Assembly (NCBI RefSeq): GCF_003323715.1
Contig: NZ_QOIN01000043.1
Location: 248,001-312,000 of the forward strand
DNA length: 64,000 nucleotides
Direction: 5' to 3'
DNA from: Streptomyces diacarni
GTDB taxonomy: Bacteria > Actinomycetota > Actinomycetes > Streptomycetales > Streptomycetaceae
Each line of letters opens with the position of its first letter. Positions within the stretch are counted from its first letter, which is position 1. The notes below the pieces were generated by a model. That model searched no databases and was not told the DNA's origin. It worked only from the letters and a program-made list of their open reading frames with translations. Positions 46,908 through 62,544 of this stretch are shown here, piece after piece. The position numbers and the translations under genes are program-made.

Positions 46908-48014
46908 ATGACATCGACGCCCCGCACACCCGCCGCCCCGGCGCCTCGGGAAGACCGCGCCGTCCCGGAACCCCGCGGAGCCGAGGCGGCGCGTCCGGCT
47001 GCGGTGCCCGCCGCTGACCCGACGCCCGGCCCGGACGCGGAGCTGGCCGCCTACCTCGCCTCGCACCCCTCCCCCGCCGCCGCGGTCGACGCGGTCATCC
47101 GGGACGAGCGGGGACGGCTGCTGATCGTCGATCCCGTCTACAAGGCGGGCTGGGACCTGCCCGGCGGCATGGTGGACGACGAAGGCCTGGTGGACGGCCT
47201 GGTCAGGGAACTGCGCGAGGAGCTGTGCCCGTCCGGGCTCCGCGTCGGCCGCCTGCTGGCCGTCGACAACGTGCCCGCCACCGCGTACGGCAGGGCCCTG
47301 ACCGCCTGCGTATACGCCGTTCACCTGCCGCACCCGGTGGCCGCCGAGGACCTGCGGCTCCAGCGGGACGAACTGCGCGCAGCCGCGTTCCTCCCCGAGC
47401 GGGAGGCGCTGACCCGGCTCCCCGAACGGCTGCGGCGGCGTACGGCTGCCGCGCTGGCCGCCGAGCGCGGAGCCGCGACGGCCCACCTGGTGGACGGGCA
47501 TCCGGCGCCCCTGGACGAACGGGACCGCAGGGCACTGCTGCCGGGACCCGTCGTCGCAGCGGCGGCCCTGGTGACGGACCGGAGCGGCCGGATCCTGGTG
47601 GTCACGGGCACGGGAACCAGCACCGGCACCGGCCCCCTGGAAGCGGAGGAAGCATGGGCGGGGCGGGAGGGCGGCCCAGGGCCCGGGTGCCCGTACCGGC
47701 TGCCCGGCACGTTGGTGGCGGCCACCGAGACGCCCGAAGAGGGCGCGGCACGGGCGTTGGCGCGGCACGCGGGAGAGGGCGGACACACGGTCGGCCGGCT
47801 GCTGGCCGTCGACAGCGCCCGCTGCCCCGCGGGCGGCCGCGCCCTGGTGGCGCACCTCTTCGCGGCCCGAGCGGCACGGGAACCGTCCCCGGCCACGGCG
47901 CGCTGGCTCTCGCCGGGCGAGGCCGTCGCGGCGGTACCCGCGCACGAGGCCAGGCTGCTCTCGGCGGCCCTCGCACCCGGCACACCCGCCCCGCCCTCCC
48001 TCCCGGAAGGCTGA
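46908..48014 (+). CDS. Tandem Nudix hydrolase
   Basis: A 368-aa protein. After a disordered Pro/Ala N-terminus (about 50 residues), the first Nudix domain carries an intact catalytic box (GGMVDDEGLVDGLVRELREE, about residues 86-105). The second domain (about residues 205-355) keeps the fold (PGTLVAATETPEEGAARALA) but has lost the RExxEE core, so it is probably inactive or a binding domain. The substrate is unknown; nucleoside diphosphate derivatives are usual. ATG follows AAGGAGG. Confidence 0.88.
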   Translation: MTSTPRTPAAPAPREDRAVPEPRGAEAARPAAVPAADPTPGPDAELAAYLASHPSPAAAVDAVIRDERGRLLIVDPVYKAGWDLPGGMVDDEGLVDGLVRELREELCPSGLRVGRLLAVDNVPATAYGRALTACVYAVHLPHPVAAEDLRLQRDELRAAAFLPEREALTRLPERLRRRTAAALAAERGAATAHLVDGHPAPLDERDRRALLPGPVVAAAALVTDRSGRILVVTGTGTSTGTGPLEAEEAWAGREGGPGPGCPYRLPGTLVAATETPEEGAARALARHAGEGGHTVGRLLAVDSARCPAGGRALVAHLFAARAAREPSPATARWLSPGEAVAAVPAHEARLLSAALAPGTPAPPSLPEG

Positions 48015-48031
48015 CCTCGCCGGCGCGGTTG

Positions 48032-48822
48032 CTAGCCGAGTGCCGCGCGCAGGACGGCGACCAGCTCGTCGGTGCGTTCGCCCACGAAGAAGTGGTCGCC
48101 CGGCACGGGGCGGAAGGTGAAGGGCCCTTCGGTGAGGTCCTGCCAGGCGCGCATGGCGCGGGGCGGCAGCGAGGTGTCCGCGAGTCCGGCCAGTGCCGTG
48201 ACCGGGCAGCGCAGCCGGGGCCCGTCCGCCGGTGCGTACGTCTCCACGAGGGTGAAGTCGGCGCGCAGTGCGGCGGCCGCCAGCGCGACGGCGGCCGGGT
48301 CGTCGAAGAGTTCCACGGGCACCTGCCCGTACAGGCCCAGTGTGGTCATGAACGCCGCCCGGGGCAGGTCGTGCACCGGCTCGCGCTCGAGCGGCAGGTG
48401 CGGCGGGCGCTGCGCGGCGACGGTCAGTCCGAGCGGCACCCGCCCCGCGGCCTCCAGCCTGCGGGCGGCCTCGTAGGCGACCAGCGCTCCCAAGCTGTGC
48501 CCGAACAGCGCGTAGCCCGCCTCCGCCTCCGCCGCCAGCTCTACCAGCACCGGCAGCAGCTCCGCCATCAGCCCTTCCATGGTGGTGTGGGCCGCTTCCG
48601 TGGCCCTGCCCTCCCTGCCGGGCAGCTGCACGGGCACCACCTCGACGTCCGCGGCGAGCAGCCGCTGCCACGTGCGGTAGGCCGACGCTCCCTGACCGGC
48701 GCACGGGAAGCACAGCAGTCGGGCGCGTGCCCGGCGGCCGTTTCCGGGTTCCGGTGCCGGGGCGGCGGCGGGCGGCGGGAAGGGCAGCCACGGATCGGTG
48801 CCCGGCGCCGGGGTGGTCTGGC

Positions 48823-48826
<4 letters not shown>
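48032..48826 (-). CDS. Type II thioesterase
   Basis: A 264-aa alpha/beta-hydrolase of the GrsT type, which removes stalled or wrong acyl groups from PKS/NRPS carrier proteins. It shows LCFPCAGQGASAYRTW, the nucleophile elbow GHSLG (Ser about residue 107), an Asp in LAGLADTS and the catalytic His in GDHFFV. It overlaps the PKS stop by 4 bp and is therefore translated with it. The Pro-rich N-terminal 30 residues are likely disordered. Confidence 0.93.
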
Positions 48827-54696
<5,870 letters not shown>

Positions 54697-54837
54697 CGTA
54701 CGGCCCCTTCCCCGATGATCTCGCATCCTCCGCCGCGACCAACTCGCGCGTCAATGCGTACAGTTCGACAATGACGTACGGCGGGGGCGCGTTCCGCTTT
54801 CCGCCCGCGCCCCCGCGGACGAGGGAGGAGACAGCCG

Positions 54838-55794
54838 GTGCCCGAACCCGTGTCCTATCCGGCGGGAGCTCTGTGCTGGGCCGATCTGCGGACGGCCGAT
54901 CCGGTGGCCGCCGAACACTTCTACGCGGCGGTGCTGGGCTGGTCCTACCTGCGCACGGGGCCGGCCTACGACCACTACGGATACGCCACCTGGCAGCGGC
55001 ACATGGTGGCCGGTATCGCACGCTCGGACACCGGCGAACGGTCCGGTGCCGCAGAGGCATCCGATGCCGGGAAGGCGTCCGGTGCCGGGGAGTCGTCCGG
55101 TGCCGGGGAGGGGGGCGACGGTGGCGCGGAGGCGAACTGGATCGTCTCGTTCGCCACCCGGAGCGCCGACGCCCTCGCGGACCGCGTGGCGGCGGCCGGC
55201 GGCGAGGTGCGCCACGGGCCCGAGGACTTCGGGGTGCTCGGCCGCACCGTCGCCGCCGTGGACCCGGAGGGGGCGCACGTCGGCTTCTGGCAGGCCCGCG
55301 CGCACCTGGGCGCAGGCCTGTTCGGGGAACCGTCCGCGCTGTGCTGGGCGGAGCTGGCGGTGCGCGACACCGGCAGGGCCGACCGGTTCTACGAGGCCGT
55401 ACTGGGGGTGCACGTCACCGCCCACGACGCCGCGGGCGAGGAGCACTACGCCGCCTTCCGGCTGCCGGACGAGAGCGCCGGGCACACGGAGGGCGCCAGC
55501 GGGACGCCCGCCGGGAGCGGCCCGGGCATCGCACCCGGTGCGCCCGGCGAGGCGGTCGCGGGGCGCACCGTGCTGGCGGCAGGGCGACCCGGCGCCGAGC
55601 CGTTCTGGATGCCCTACTTCGGGGCGCGCGACGCCCCGCGCACCGTCGATGTCGCGCGGCGGGAGGGCGCCACTGTGCTGTACGAGGGGGCGAACGGCCA
55701 GGGCCGCGACGTGGCCGTGCTCCGCGACCCGCAGGGCGCCGTGTTCGCCGTACTGGAAATCCCCGGCACCCCGGCCCGGCCGGGCACCGTCTGA
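54838..55794 (+). CDS. Two-domain VOC (glyoxalase-like) protein
   Basis: A 318-aa protein with two vicinal-oxygen-chelate domains: the first starts ALCWADLRTADPVAAEHFY and the second ALCWAELAVRDTGRADRFY. Each ends in a conserved strand (VDPEGAHVGFWQA; LRDPQGAVFAVLEI). An Ala/Gly/Ser/Glu-rich low-complexity insert (about residues 62-98) splits the first domain. This resembles the CFP-30B/27-kDa antigen-type VOC proteins. GTG 54838 is the start, divergent from the PKS. Function unknown. Confidence 0.85.
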   Translation: MPEPVSYPAGALCWADLRTADPVAAEHFYAAVLGWSYLRTGPAYDHYGYATWQRHMVAGIARSDTGERSGAAEASDAGKASGAGESSGAGEGGDGGAEANWIVSFATRSADALADRVAAAGGEVRHGPEDFGVLGRTVAAVDPEGAHVGFWQARAHLGAGLFGEPSALCWAELAVRDTGRADRFYEAVLGVHVTAHDAAGEEHYAAFRLPDESAGHTEGASGTPAGSGPGIAPGAPGEAVAGRTVLAAGRPGAEPFWMPYFGARDAPRTVDVARREGATVLYEGANGQGRDVAVLRDPQGAVFAVLEIPGTPARPGTV

Positions 55795-55867
55795 GCCGCA
55801 ACGGCTGGAGCACGACTCGGAATGCGCACGCCCTCAGCCTGTCGCGGCCCGTCGCCGAGCACATGGG

Positions 55868-55997
55868 GTGCGCGCGCTGCGCTTCGACGTCGACATGTCG
55901 CGCAGCGGGGCCGCCAGGCTGCTGGAGGACTCCGTGCGCGTCGGCGGTACGCCGCTGGAGCCCTCGCGGGACTACCGGGTGACGGCCAACGGCTTTC
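55868..55997 (+). pseudogene. Relic of a 5'-nucleotidase C-terminal domain
   Basis: In the frame beginning at 55868 the translation includes FDVDMSRSGAARLLEDSVRV, then GGTPLEPSRDYRVTANGF. This resembles the end of secreted bifunctional 5'-nucleotidases (YTWDxSxPAGxRVxxxSVxVNGxPLDPxxxYRVTxNSF). No start, no upstream domains and no further homology are visible, so it looks like a decayed fragment. The remainder of 55795-56135 holds nothing else I can identify apart from the ribosome binding site of the next gene. Confidence 0.4.
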
Positions 55998-56135
55998 CCA
56001 CGCCGCCCGGCCGGGAGCGGTCCCGCCGACCGGCGGTCTTCCACTCCCGACCGGGCCTGAGGTGTGCTGGGGGCACGCAAGGACGTACGGGTGCGTACGC
56101 ACGGTGCCCACGCGTGCGCCCAGGAGGGAGCCCCC

Positions 56136-57032
56136 ATGGAGACGACAGCGCCCACCGGGCAGACCGGTTGGTACGTGGACGACAGGTGCACCGACTGCGA
56201 CGTGGCACGCCAGCTCGCCCCGGACCTCATCGCCCAGGGCGAGGGCCGTTCCGAGGTCGTGCGCCAGCCGCGCGACGACGGCGAGGCACGGCAGCTGCTG
56301 GCCGCCGCGCTCGCCTGCCACACGCGCTCGATCCGCCCCGCCGGCGGACGCCTCGACCCGGCGGTGCCCGACCCCTTCCCGCTCGCGCTGGATCCTGACG
56401 TCCTGCTGTGCGGCCACAACTCCACGCACACCGCGGGCGCCAACGCCTATCTGCTGCGGCGCCCTTCCGGCACGTGGATGATGGTGGACACGCCCCGCTT
56501 CAGCGAACGGCTGGCCGAACGCTACGAGGAACTGGGCCGCTTCACCGACGTACTGCTCACCCACAGGGACCACGCGGCGCACGGCCGCGACTGGGCCGAC
56601 CGGCTCGGGGCGCGGCTGTGGATACACGAGGGCGACCTGGACGCCGCCCCCGACGCGGACCAGGTGCTGCGCGGCACCGACCCGGCGGACGTCGCGGAGG
56701 GGGTCCGCGTCTACCCGCTGCCGGGACACACCCGCGGCAGCGTCCTGTACATCGCCGACGAGCGCTACTGCTTCAGCGGGGACAGCTTCTACTGGGCGCG
56801 GACCCTCCAGGACATCGAGGTGGCGCAGAGCGTGACCTGGTATTCGATCGAGGAACTGGCCACCTCGCTCGCCAGGACGGTGGACGCGCTGCGCTTCGAG
56901 TGGCTGCTGCCGGGGCACGGCGGCCGCACACAGCTGCCGGCGTCCGAAATGGCCCGGCGGATGAAGCAGTTGGCCGACCGCGTGCGGGGGATGAGCCCGC
57001 GGCCCGTCGACTTCACCGCACTACGCTGGTAG
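56136..57032 (+). CDS. MBL-fold metallo-hydrolase with N-terminal Cys motif
   Basis: A 298-aa protein. Residues 10-75 hold a ferredoxin-like remnant (DRCTDCDVARQ and later LACHTRSIRP). The rest is a metallo-beta-lactamase fold with metal ligands THRDHAAHG, PLPGHTRGSV, FSGDSF and LLPGHGG. Similar MBL proteins with a ferredoxin-like head occur in cyanobacteria and actinobacteria. Only three cysteines remain in the head, so a full 4Fe-4S site is doubtful. ATG follows AGGAGGGA. Confidence 0.85.
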   Translation: METTAPTGQTGWYVDDRCTDCDVARQLAPDLIAQGEGRSEVVRQPRDDGEARQLLAAALACHTRSIRPAGGRLDPAVPDPFPLALDPDVLLCGHNSTHTAGANAYLLRRPSGTWMMVDTPRFSERLAERYEELGRFTDVLLTHRDHAAHGRDWADRLGARLWIHEGDLDAAPDADQVLRGTDPADVAEGVRVYPLPGHTRGSVLYIADERYCFSGDSFYWARTLQDIEVAQSVTWYSIEELATSLARTVDALRFEWLLPGHGGRTQLPASEMARRMKQLADRVRGMSPRPVDFTALRW

Positions 57033-57088
57033 CGCCCGCGGCACGTCCGGCGGCGGGTCCGCCGTACGCCGCGAGGAGCCACACCCCC

Positions 57089-57658
57089 ATGACCGCTGTG
57101 AGAACCGCACGCCTGGTCACCGACGTCCTGCAACCCCGCAACACGCTCCTGGCGGGGCTGACCGGGCTGGGGGTCGCCGCCGCGGGTGACTGGACGGGCG
57201 TGCCGTGGGGGCTGTTCGCCGCCCTGTGCGCGGGCGTCGTCCCGGCCTCGTACATCGACTGGGAGCGGCGGCGCGGTACCTGGGGCGACCGGCACGTGGT
57301 GGATCGCGGGCAGCGGCTCCCGATCTTCCTGGTGATTCTCGGCTCCGTGGGGCTGGGCGCGCTGGTGATGCTGCTGGGCCGGGCCCCCGTCGACCTGTTG
57401 GTCGCCATGGTGGCCATGTGGGCGATGACCGTGTGCCTGATGACGGTGAACGCGGGGTGGAAGATCAGCGTGGACGCGGCCGTGGCCTCTGGCGTGGTGG
57501 CGATGCTGGCGGTGGTGCACTCGCCCTGGTGGCTGGCGGCCTACGCGGTGGTGGCGGCCGTGTGCTGGTCGCGGATAGCGCTGACATACCACACGGTGGC
57601 GCAGACGGTGGCCGGTGCGGCGCTCGGCGGGATGACGTCGAGCGCCTGGCTGTGGTGA
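57089..57658 (+). CDS. PAP2-like membrane phosphatase
   Basis: A 189-aa membrane protein with four or five hydrophobic segments. HVVDRGQRLP, then KISVDAAVASG, then SRIALTYHTVAQTVAGAALGG follow the order of the three PAP2 phosphatase motifs, with the catalytic His in TYHT. The second motif has Asp in place of the usual His, so activity is uncertain. It lies 56 bp after the MBL gene on the same strand. Confidence 0.65.
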   Translation: MTAVRTARLVTDVLQPRNTLLAGLTGLGVAAAGDWTGVPWGLFAALCAGVVPASYIDWERRRGTWGDRHVVDRGQRLPIFLVILGSVGLGALVMLLGRAPVDLLVAMVAMWAMTVCLMTVNAGWKISVDAAVASGVVAMLAVVHSPWWLAAYAVVAAVCWSRIALTYHTVAQTVAGAALGGMTSSAWLW

Positions 57659-57810
57659 GGGGCGCCGGGCCGCGGTGAGCGGGCGGTCCTCACTCGAAGG
57701 GCTCACCCGGGTGGCGGCGTGTGCCGCGTGACGGCGACGGCGGGCGCGAGGATGGTGGGGTTCTCCGGCGTCCGCCGCGACGTCCGCCGCCCGCCCCGTC
57801 GAGGTATGCC

Positions 57811-59289
57811 ATGGCTCCCTCTTCCACTCCCCCGCCGCTCACCCGGGCCGCACTCCGCAGCGTTTTCGCTGGTGCCGCAGGCGCGGTCGCCTCGCACGCG
57901 GATGCCTCCGACCCGGGTGACTCCCACCCGGGCGTCTCCGACACGGGTGCATCGGGCGCCGGTGCCTCCGGCGCGGGGGCGGGTGCGAGCGGACCGCGTG
58001 AGCTGGTGGGCGTCGAGGTGGAGACGGCCGCGGTGGACCCGGCCACCGGCGCCGCCGTCCCCTACGAGGGCCCGCGCGGGCTCCGCGCCCTGCTGGAGCT
58101 GCTGGCCGCCGAGTGGCCCGGAGCCGCGCCCGTGTCCGACCGCGCGGTGCTGACCGGGGTCCGGCTGGCCGGGGGCGGCACGGTCACACTGGAGCACGGC
58201 GGCGCGGTCGAGTACTCCTCGCCGCCCCGCTCCTGCGTGGCGGAGCTGGCCCGGGTGACGGACGCGGCACTGCGCGAGGTGGCCGCCGCGGCCCGGCGGC
58301 TCGGCTTCGCGCTGGTGCCGGGAGGGCAGTACCCGTTCACGGCGCCGGACCAGGTCGCCTGGACGCCCCACTCGCGCACGCCCGTGATGCGGCGCCACTT
58401 CGAGAGCCTCGGCCCCGCGGGGTCAGGCGGGCCGTGGGTGATGTCGCTGGCGCTGTCCACGCAGGTCTCCCTCGACTTCACCTCGCAAGACGACCTGGCC
58501 GACAAACTGCGTACGCTGGCCGCCGTCTCCACGCCGGCCGCCGCGCTGTTCCTCAACGCGCCTTTGGAGGACGGGCGGCCGTGCGGGCTGCTGTCCCGGC
58601 GCATGGACAGCCTCCGCCGCACGGATCCGGCCCGTACCGGCGTCATCCCGGCGATGCTGCGGCAGGACGTGGACGTCGAGAAGGTCATCGACTGGGCGCT
58701 GACGCTCCCCATGATCCACCGGGCGGCGCCGGACGGCGGCCGGTGCGCCGCGCCCGCCGCCGACTTCAGCACCCTGCTGACGACCGGCTTCCCCGACGGT
58801 GGACTGCCGGGGCTCGCCGACTGGCGCTCCCACCTCTCCCAGGTCTTCTCCGACGTGCGGGTACGCGAGACGCTGGAGCTGCGCGCCGTGGACGGCCCGC
58901 CCTACCGGGCGCTGTTCGCCGCGCCCGCCTTCTTCACCGGGCTCGGCTACCACCCGCCCGCACGGGCCGCCGCCCTCCGGATGCTGAGCGGCATCAGCCC
59001 CCGGGAGCACCGAACCGCCCTGGAGGAGATCGCCCGCCGGGGCCTGGGCGCGCGGCTCGCGGGGCGCCCGGTGCGCGAGGTCGCCGCCGAGCTTCTGCGG
59101 TTGAGCCGGGAGGGCCTGCGGGCCCGGGTCGCCACCGGTGCGGAGCGCCCCGAGGCCCTGGCGTTCCTGGACCCGCTCGACGACGTGCTGGACGAGGGCG
59201 TCACCTTCGCCGAAAGGATGCTGGCCGAGCGCGCCCGCGACCCGGCCGGCTTCCCGGCACACCACATCGCCCGCCACCGCGTCCCCTGA
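57811..59289 (+). CDS. egtA: Glutamate-cysteine ligase family protein (EgtA-like)
   Basis: A 492-aa enzyme of the carboxylate-amine ligase/GCS2 class. It shows VGVEVETAAVD near the start of the fold, EHGGAVEYSSPP and RETLELRAVDGPP. In actinobacteria this type makes gamma-glutamylcysteine for ergothioneine or mycothiol-linked metabolism. The other ergothioneine genes are not adjacent, so the symbol is tentative. ATG 57811 follows GAGG; the open frame to GTG 57721 has no ribosome binding site. The Ala/Gly/Ser-rich head is low-complexity. Confidence 0.8.
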   Translation: MAPSSTPPPLTRAALRSVFAGAAGAVASHADASDPGDSHPGVSDTGASGAGASGAGAGASGPRELVGVEVETAAVDPATGAAVPYEGPRGLRALLELLAAEWPGAAPVSDRAVLTGVRLAGGGTVTLEHGGAVEYSSPPRSCVAELARVTDAALREVAAAARRLGFALVPGGQYPFTAPDQVAWTPHSRTPVMRRHFESLGPAGSGGPWVMSLALSTQVSLDFTSQDDLADKLRTLAAVSTPAAALFLNAPLEDGRPCGLLSRRMDSLRRTDPARTGVIPAMLRQDVDVEKVIDWALTLPMIHRAAPDGGRCAAPAADFSTLLTTGFPDGGLPGLADWRSHLSQVFSDVRVRETLELRAVDGPPYRALFAAPAFFTGLGYHPPARAAALRMLSGISPREHRTALEEIARRGLGARLAGRPVREVAAELLRLSREGLRARVATGAERPEALAFLDPLDDVLDEGVTFAERMLAERARDPAGFPAHHIARHRVP

Positions 59290-59388
59290 GGCGGGACGCC
59301 CCGGAGGGGATCCGCCGGGCCCCAGGCGGCAGCGCACCGCATGGGTCGGGCCGTGAGCGCGGCCGTGTGCCTCGTGGGCTCGGGCCGC

Positions 59389-60738
59389 TCAGACCACGCC
59401 CTGGTCGCGCATCGCGTCGGCGACGCGGAGGAACCCGGCGGCGTTGGCGCCCAGTACGTAGTCGTCGGGCGTACCGAACTCCTCGGCGGCGGCGACGCAC
59501 TGGGTGTGGATGTCGCGCATCACGGCGGCCAGTCGCTCCTCGGCCTGCTCGAAGGGCCAGGAGTCACGGGCGGCGTTCTGCTGCATCTCCAGGGCCGAGG
59601 TCGCCACCCCGCCCGCGTTGGCGGCCTTGCCGGGCCCGTAGAGGACGCCCGCCTCGCGCAGTACCTCGACGGCGTAGGGGGTGCAGGGCATGTTGGCGCC
59701 CTCGGCGACGGCCTTGACGCCGTTCTTGACCAGGACCACCGCGTGCTGCTCGGTCAGCTCGTTCTGCGTCGCGCACGGCAGGGCGATGTCGCAGGCCACG
59801 TCGTAGACCGAACCCTGGGTGCTGAAGCGGGCGCCTGTGCGGGCCTCGGCGTAGGTGTCGAGGCGGCCGCGGCGCTCCAGCTTGATCTCCTTGATCAGGT
59901 CCAGGTCGAGTCCGGCGTCGTCCACCAGGTAGCCGGAGGAGTCGGAGCAGGCGATGACCTGCGCTCCGAGCTCCTGGGCCTTCTCTATGGCGAACAGCGA
60001 CACGTTGCCGGAGCCGGAGAGGACGACGCGGCGGCCCGCCATGTCCTCGCCGCGGCTGGCGAGCATCTCGCGGACGAAGTGCACGGTGCCGTAGCCGGTC
60101 GCCTCCGTGCGGGCGTGCGAGCCGCCCCAGCCGGTGCCCTTGCCGGTGAGGACGCCCGCCTCGAAGCGGTTGGTCAGCCGCTTGTACTGGCCGAACAGGT
60201 AGCCGATCTCCCGGCCGCCGACGTTGATGTCGCCCGCGGGCACGTCGGTGTGGTCACCCAGGTGGCGGTACAGCTCCGTCATGAACGACTGGCAGAAGCG
60301 CATGACCTCCGCGTCGCTGCGGCCCTTCGGGTCGAAGTCCGCGCCGCCCTTGCCCGCCCCGATCCCGAGGCCGGTGAGGGCGTTCTTGAAGATCTGCTCG
60401 AAAGCGAGGAACTTCACGGTTCCCAGTCCCAGGTCCGGCACGAACCGCAGTCCGCCCTTGTAGGGCCCCAGCGCGCTGCTGAACTGCACCCGGAAGCCGC
60501 GGTTGACGTGGACCTCTCCCGCGTCGTCGGTCCACGGCACCCGGAAGAGGACCTGCCGCTCGGGCTCGACCAGCCGCTCCACCAGCTTCGCCTCGGCGTA
60601 CTCGGGCCGCTTGCGCAGCACCGGCTCAAGGCTGTGCAGCACTTCGTGCACGGCCTGGTGGAACTCGGACTCACCGGGGTTCCGGCGCAGAACGTCTGCG
60701 TACACCGCTTCGATACGGCTGCTGGCATCCACGGGCAT
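59389..60738 (-). CDS. gdhA: NADP-specific glutamate dehydrogenase
   Basis: A 449-aa enzyme that interconverts glutamate with 2-oxoglutarate plus ammonia. It shows the substrate Lys in LGPYKGGLRF, the catalytic-Lys loop GAGKGGADFDPKG and the nucleotide fold VVLSGSGNVSLFA. The length and the N-terminal PGESEFHQAVHEVL match the hexameric NADP form. It is a single gene, convergent with the EgtA-like gene. Confidence 0.95.
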   Translation of the reverse strand: MPVDASSRIEAVYADVLRRNPGESEFHQAVHEVLHSLEPVLRKRPEYAEAKLVERLVEPERQVLFRVPWTDDAGEVHVNRGFRVQFSSALGPYKGGLRFVPDLGLGTVKFLAFEQIFKNALTGLGIGAGKGGADFDPKGRSDAEVMRFCQSFMTELYRHLGDHTDVPAGDINVGGREIGYLFGQYKRLTNRFEAGVLTGKGTGWGGSHARTEATGYGTVHFVREMLASRGEDMAGRRVVLSGSGNVSLFAIEKAQELGAQVIACSDSSGYLVDDAGLDLDLIKEIKLERRGRLDTYAEARTGARFSTQGSVYDVACDIALPCATQNELTEQHAVVLVKNGVKAVAEGANMPCTPYAVEVLREAGVLYGPGKAANAGGVATSALEMQQNAARDSWPFEQAEERLAAVMRDIHTQCVAAAEEFGTPDDYVLGANAAGFLRVADAMRDQGVV

Positions 60739-60901
60739 CTCTCCTCGTCACTCGCCACGCCCGACCCGGTCCCGAAAGGCCGTGCGGCTCACGAGGGTAC
60801 GTGCCGGTACCACGCGCTCCGCTCTCGGGTGGCGAAAACCACTTTCCACGGCGGGGTCGCGTTCCCGTTTCCCTCGGCGGGGTCGCGCTCCCGCGGCGCG
60901 G

Positions 60902-62531
60902 TCACTCCTCGGCCAGCCGCACCGCGTTCTCCAGTAGCAGAGCGTGTACGAACCCCTGCGGTAGGTTGCCGCGCAGCTGGCGCTGCTCGACGTCGAACTC
61001 CTCCGCGTACAGGGTCGGCGGCCCGTACGCGCCCCTGTTGCGTTCGAACCAGCGGTAGGCGGCGGGACGGTCACCGAGGTGGTCGACGGCCAGGGACATC
61101 ATGAAGCCGCACAGCAGGAAGGCGCCCTCAGCAGCGGCGAGCGGGCGGTGGTCGTGCCGGAAGCGGTAGACGTAGCCGTCCTCGGCGAGCTCCGCCTGCA
61201 CGGCGGCCACGGTGCGGGCCGTCGTCGGGTCCTCCTCGGGCAGGCAGCCACGGGCCAGCGGCAGCAGGACACCGGCGTCCATGTTCGGGTCGTCTGCGGC
61301 GCGGGCCCACACCCCGTCGCTGCGCAGACAGCGGGCTCGGGTCCCCTCCAGCACCGTCTCGGCGAGCCGCTGGTGGCGCCGCGCCTCCCGCTCGGGCAGC
61401 TGCGCCGAAAGAGCCCGCAGACCGGCCACCACGCTGAGCCGGGAGTGCGTCCACCAGCGCTTCTCCAGCTCCCACAGCCCCGCCTCGGGGGTCTGCCAGT
61501 TGCGTTCGACGGCCGTGACGGCGACGTCGACCGCGCGGCGCACGTCCGGGTTGTCCAGATGGCCGTGGCGCGCGGCGGCGGCGTACAGCTGGAGGACCTC
61601 GCCGAAGGTGTCGAGCTGGAACTGGCTGCCCGCCTTGTTGCCGACCCGGTCGCTGCCGCCCGGATAGCCGCTCAGCCCCAGACTGCGCTCGTCGGGGACG
61701 CGCTCGCCCGTGACGGTGTAGGCGGGCCGCAGCGAGTCGCCGTCCGCCAGGACACGCGCGGTGACGAAGTCGACCGCGCTGTCCAGCAGCGGGTGCGGTC
61801 CGTGCGTGGCCACCGCGATCCCCGCGTAGCTCTGGTCGCGCAGCCAGGCGTACCGGTAGTCGTAGTTGCGGCCCTCGCCCGCGTGCTCCGGCAGTGATGT
61901 GGTGGCGGCCGCCACCATGCCGCCGGCCCCGCTGGTCAGGCCCGTCAGCACCGCGTACGCCTGCCGTGCGTCCCGCGGGGCCAGCAGGTCCGAGCAGTCG
62001 GGCACGGACTGCCGCCAGCGGCGCTCGGTCTCCTTCCACAGCCCGTGGGGCTCCAGGCCGCCGACGCCGGAGGCCCGCTCGGTGGCGATCTCCAGGACGA
62101 GATCGCGCCGCTCGCCCTCCCGCAGGACGAACCCGCCGTACAGCGCCCCGTCCGCCCCCGGCCTGGCCTCCGGGGCGCAGGACCACGAGCCGCTCAGGCG
62201 TCGCGGGCAGCGCCAGGGCGTCTCTGGTGAGGAGCACGGCGTCCGCGGTCACCCAGCGGCTGACGCGGATGAGGGTGCCGCTCTCGTAGAAGCCGCCCGA
62301 CACCTGCCAGTCGTCGTCGGGAAGCAGGGCGTACTGCCCCGCTCCGCCGATGAGCCGGGAGAAGACCGCGTCGCTGTCCCAGCACGGCGCGCACATCCAT
62401 ACGAGCTCGCCACGCGGGCTGACGAGAGCGCCGCGCTCGCCGTCACCGAGGAACGCGTAGTCGCGCAGCGGCCACGGCTGCGTGCCGTCCCCGCTGCCGC
62501 CACGTCGCTGAGAAGGAGCCTCCTGCGTCAT
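60902..62531 (-). pseudogene. Broken GH15 glucoamylase/trehalase-like gene
   Basis: The N-terminal part (ATG 62531: PLRDYAFLGDGERGALV, then ALALPATPERLVVLR) is in one frame. The catalytic (alpha/alpha)6 part (EGRNYDYRYAWLRDQSYAG, WWTHSRLSVVAGLRAL, RGNLPQGFVHALLLENAVRL) is in another, ending at 60902. The frames meet at about 62154-62180. Aligning the ends from memory of the family, about 40-45 codons also seem missing between LVVLR and APEARPGADGALYGGF, so this is probably a deletion plus frameshift rather than a single-base error. The downstream part could be translated from ATG 62005. Confidence 0.8.
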
Positions 62532-62544
62532 GGTCGTGACCCTA

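Noticed and set aside
60902..62005. Calling the downstream GH15 frame as a complete independent gene
   Set aside because: It lacks the N-terminal domain that the family needs, and that domain is found just upstream in another frame, so one broken gene is the simpler reading.
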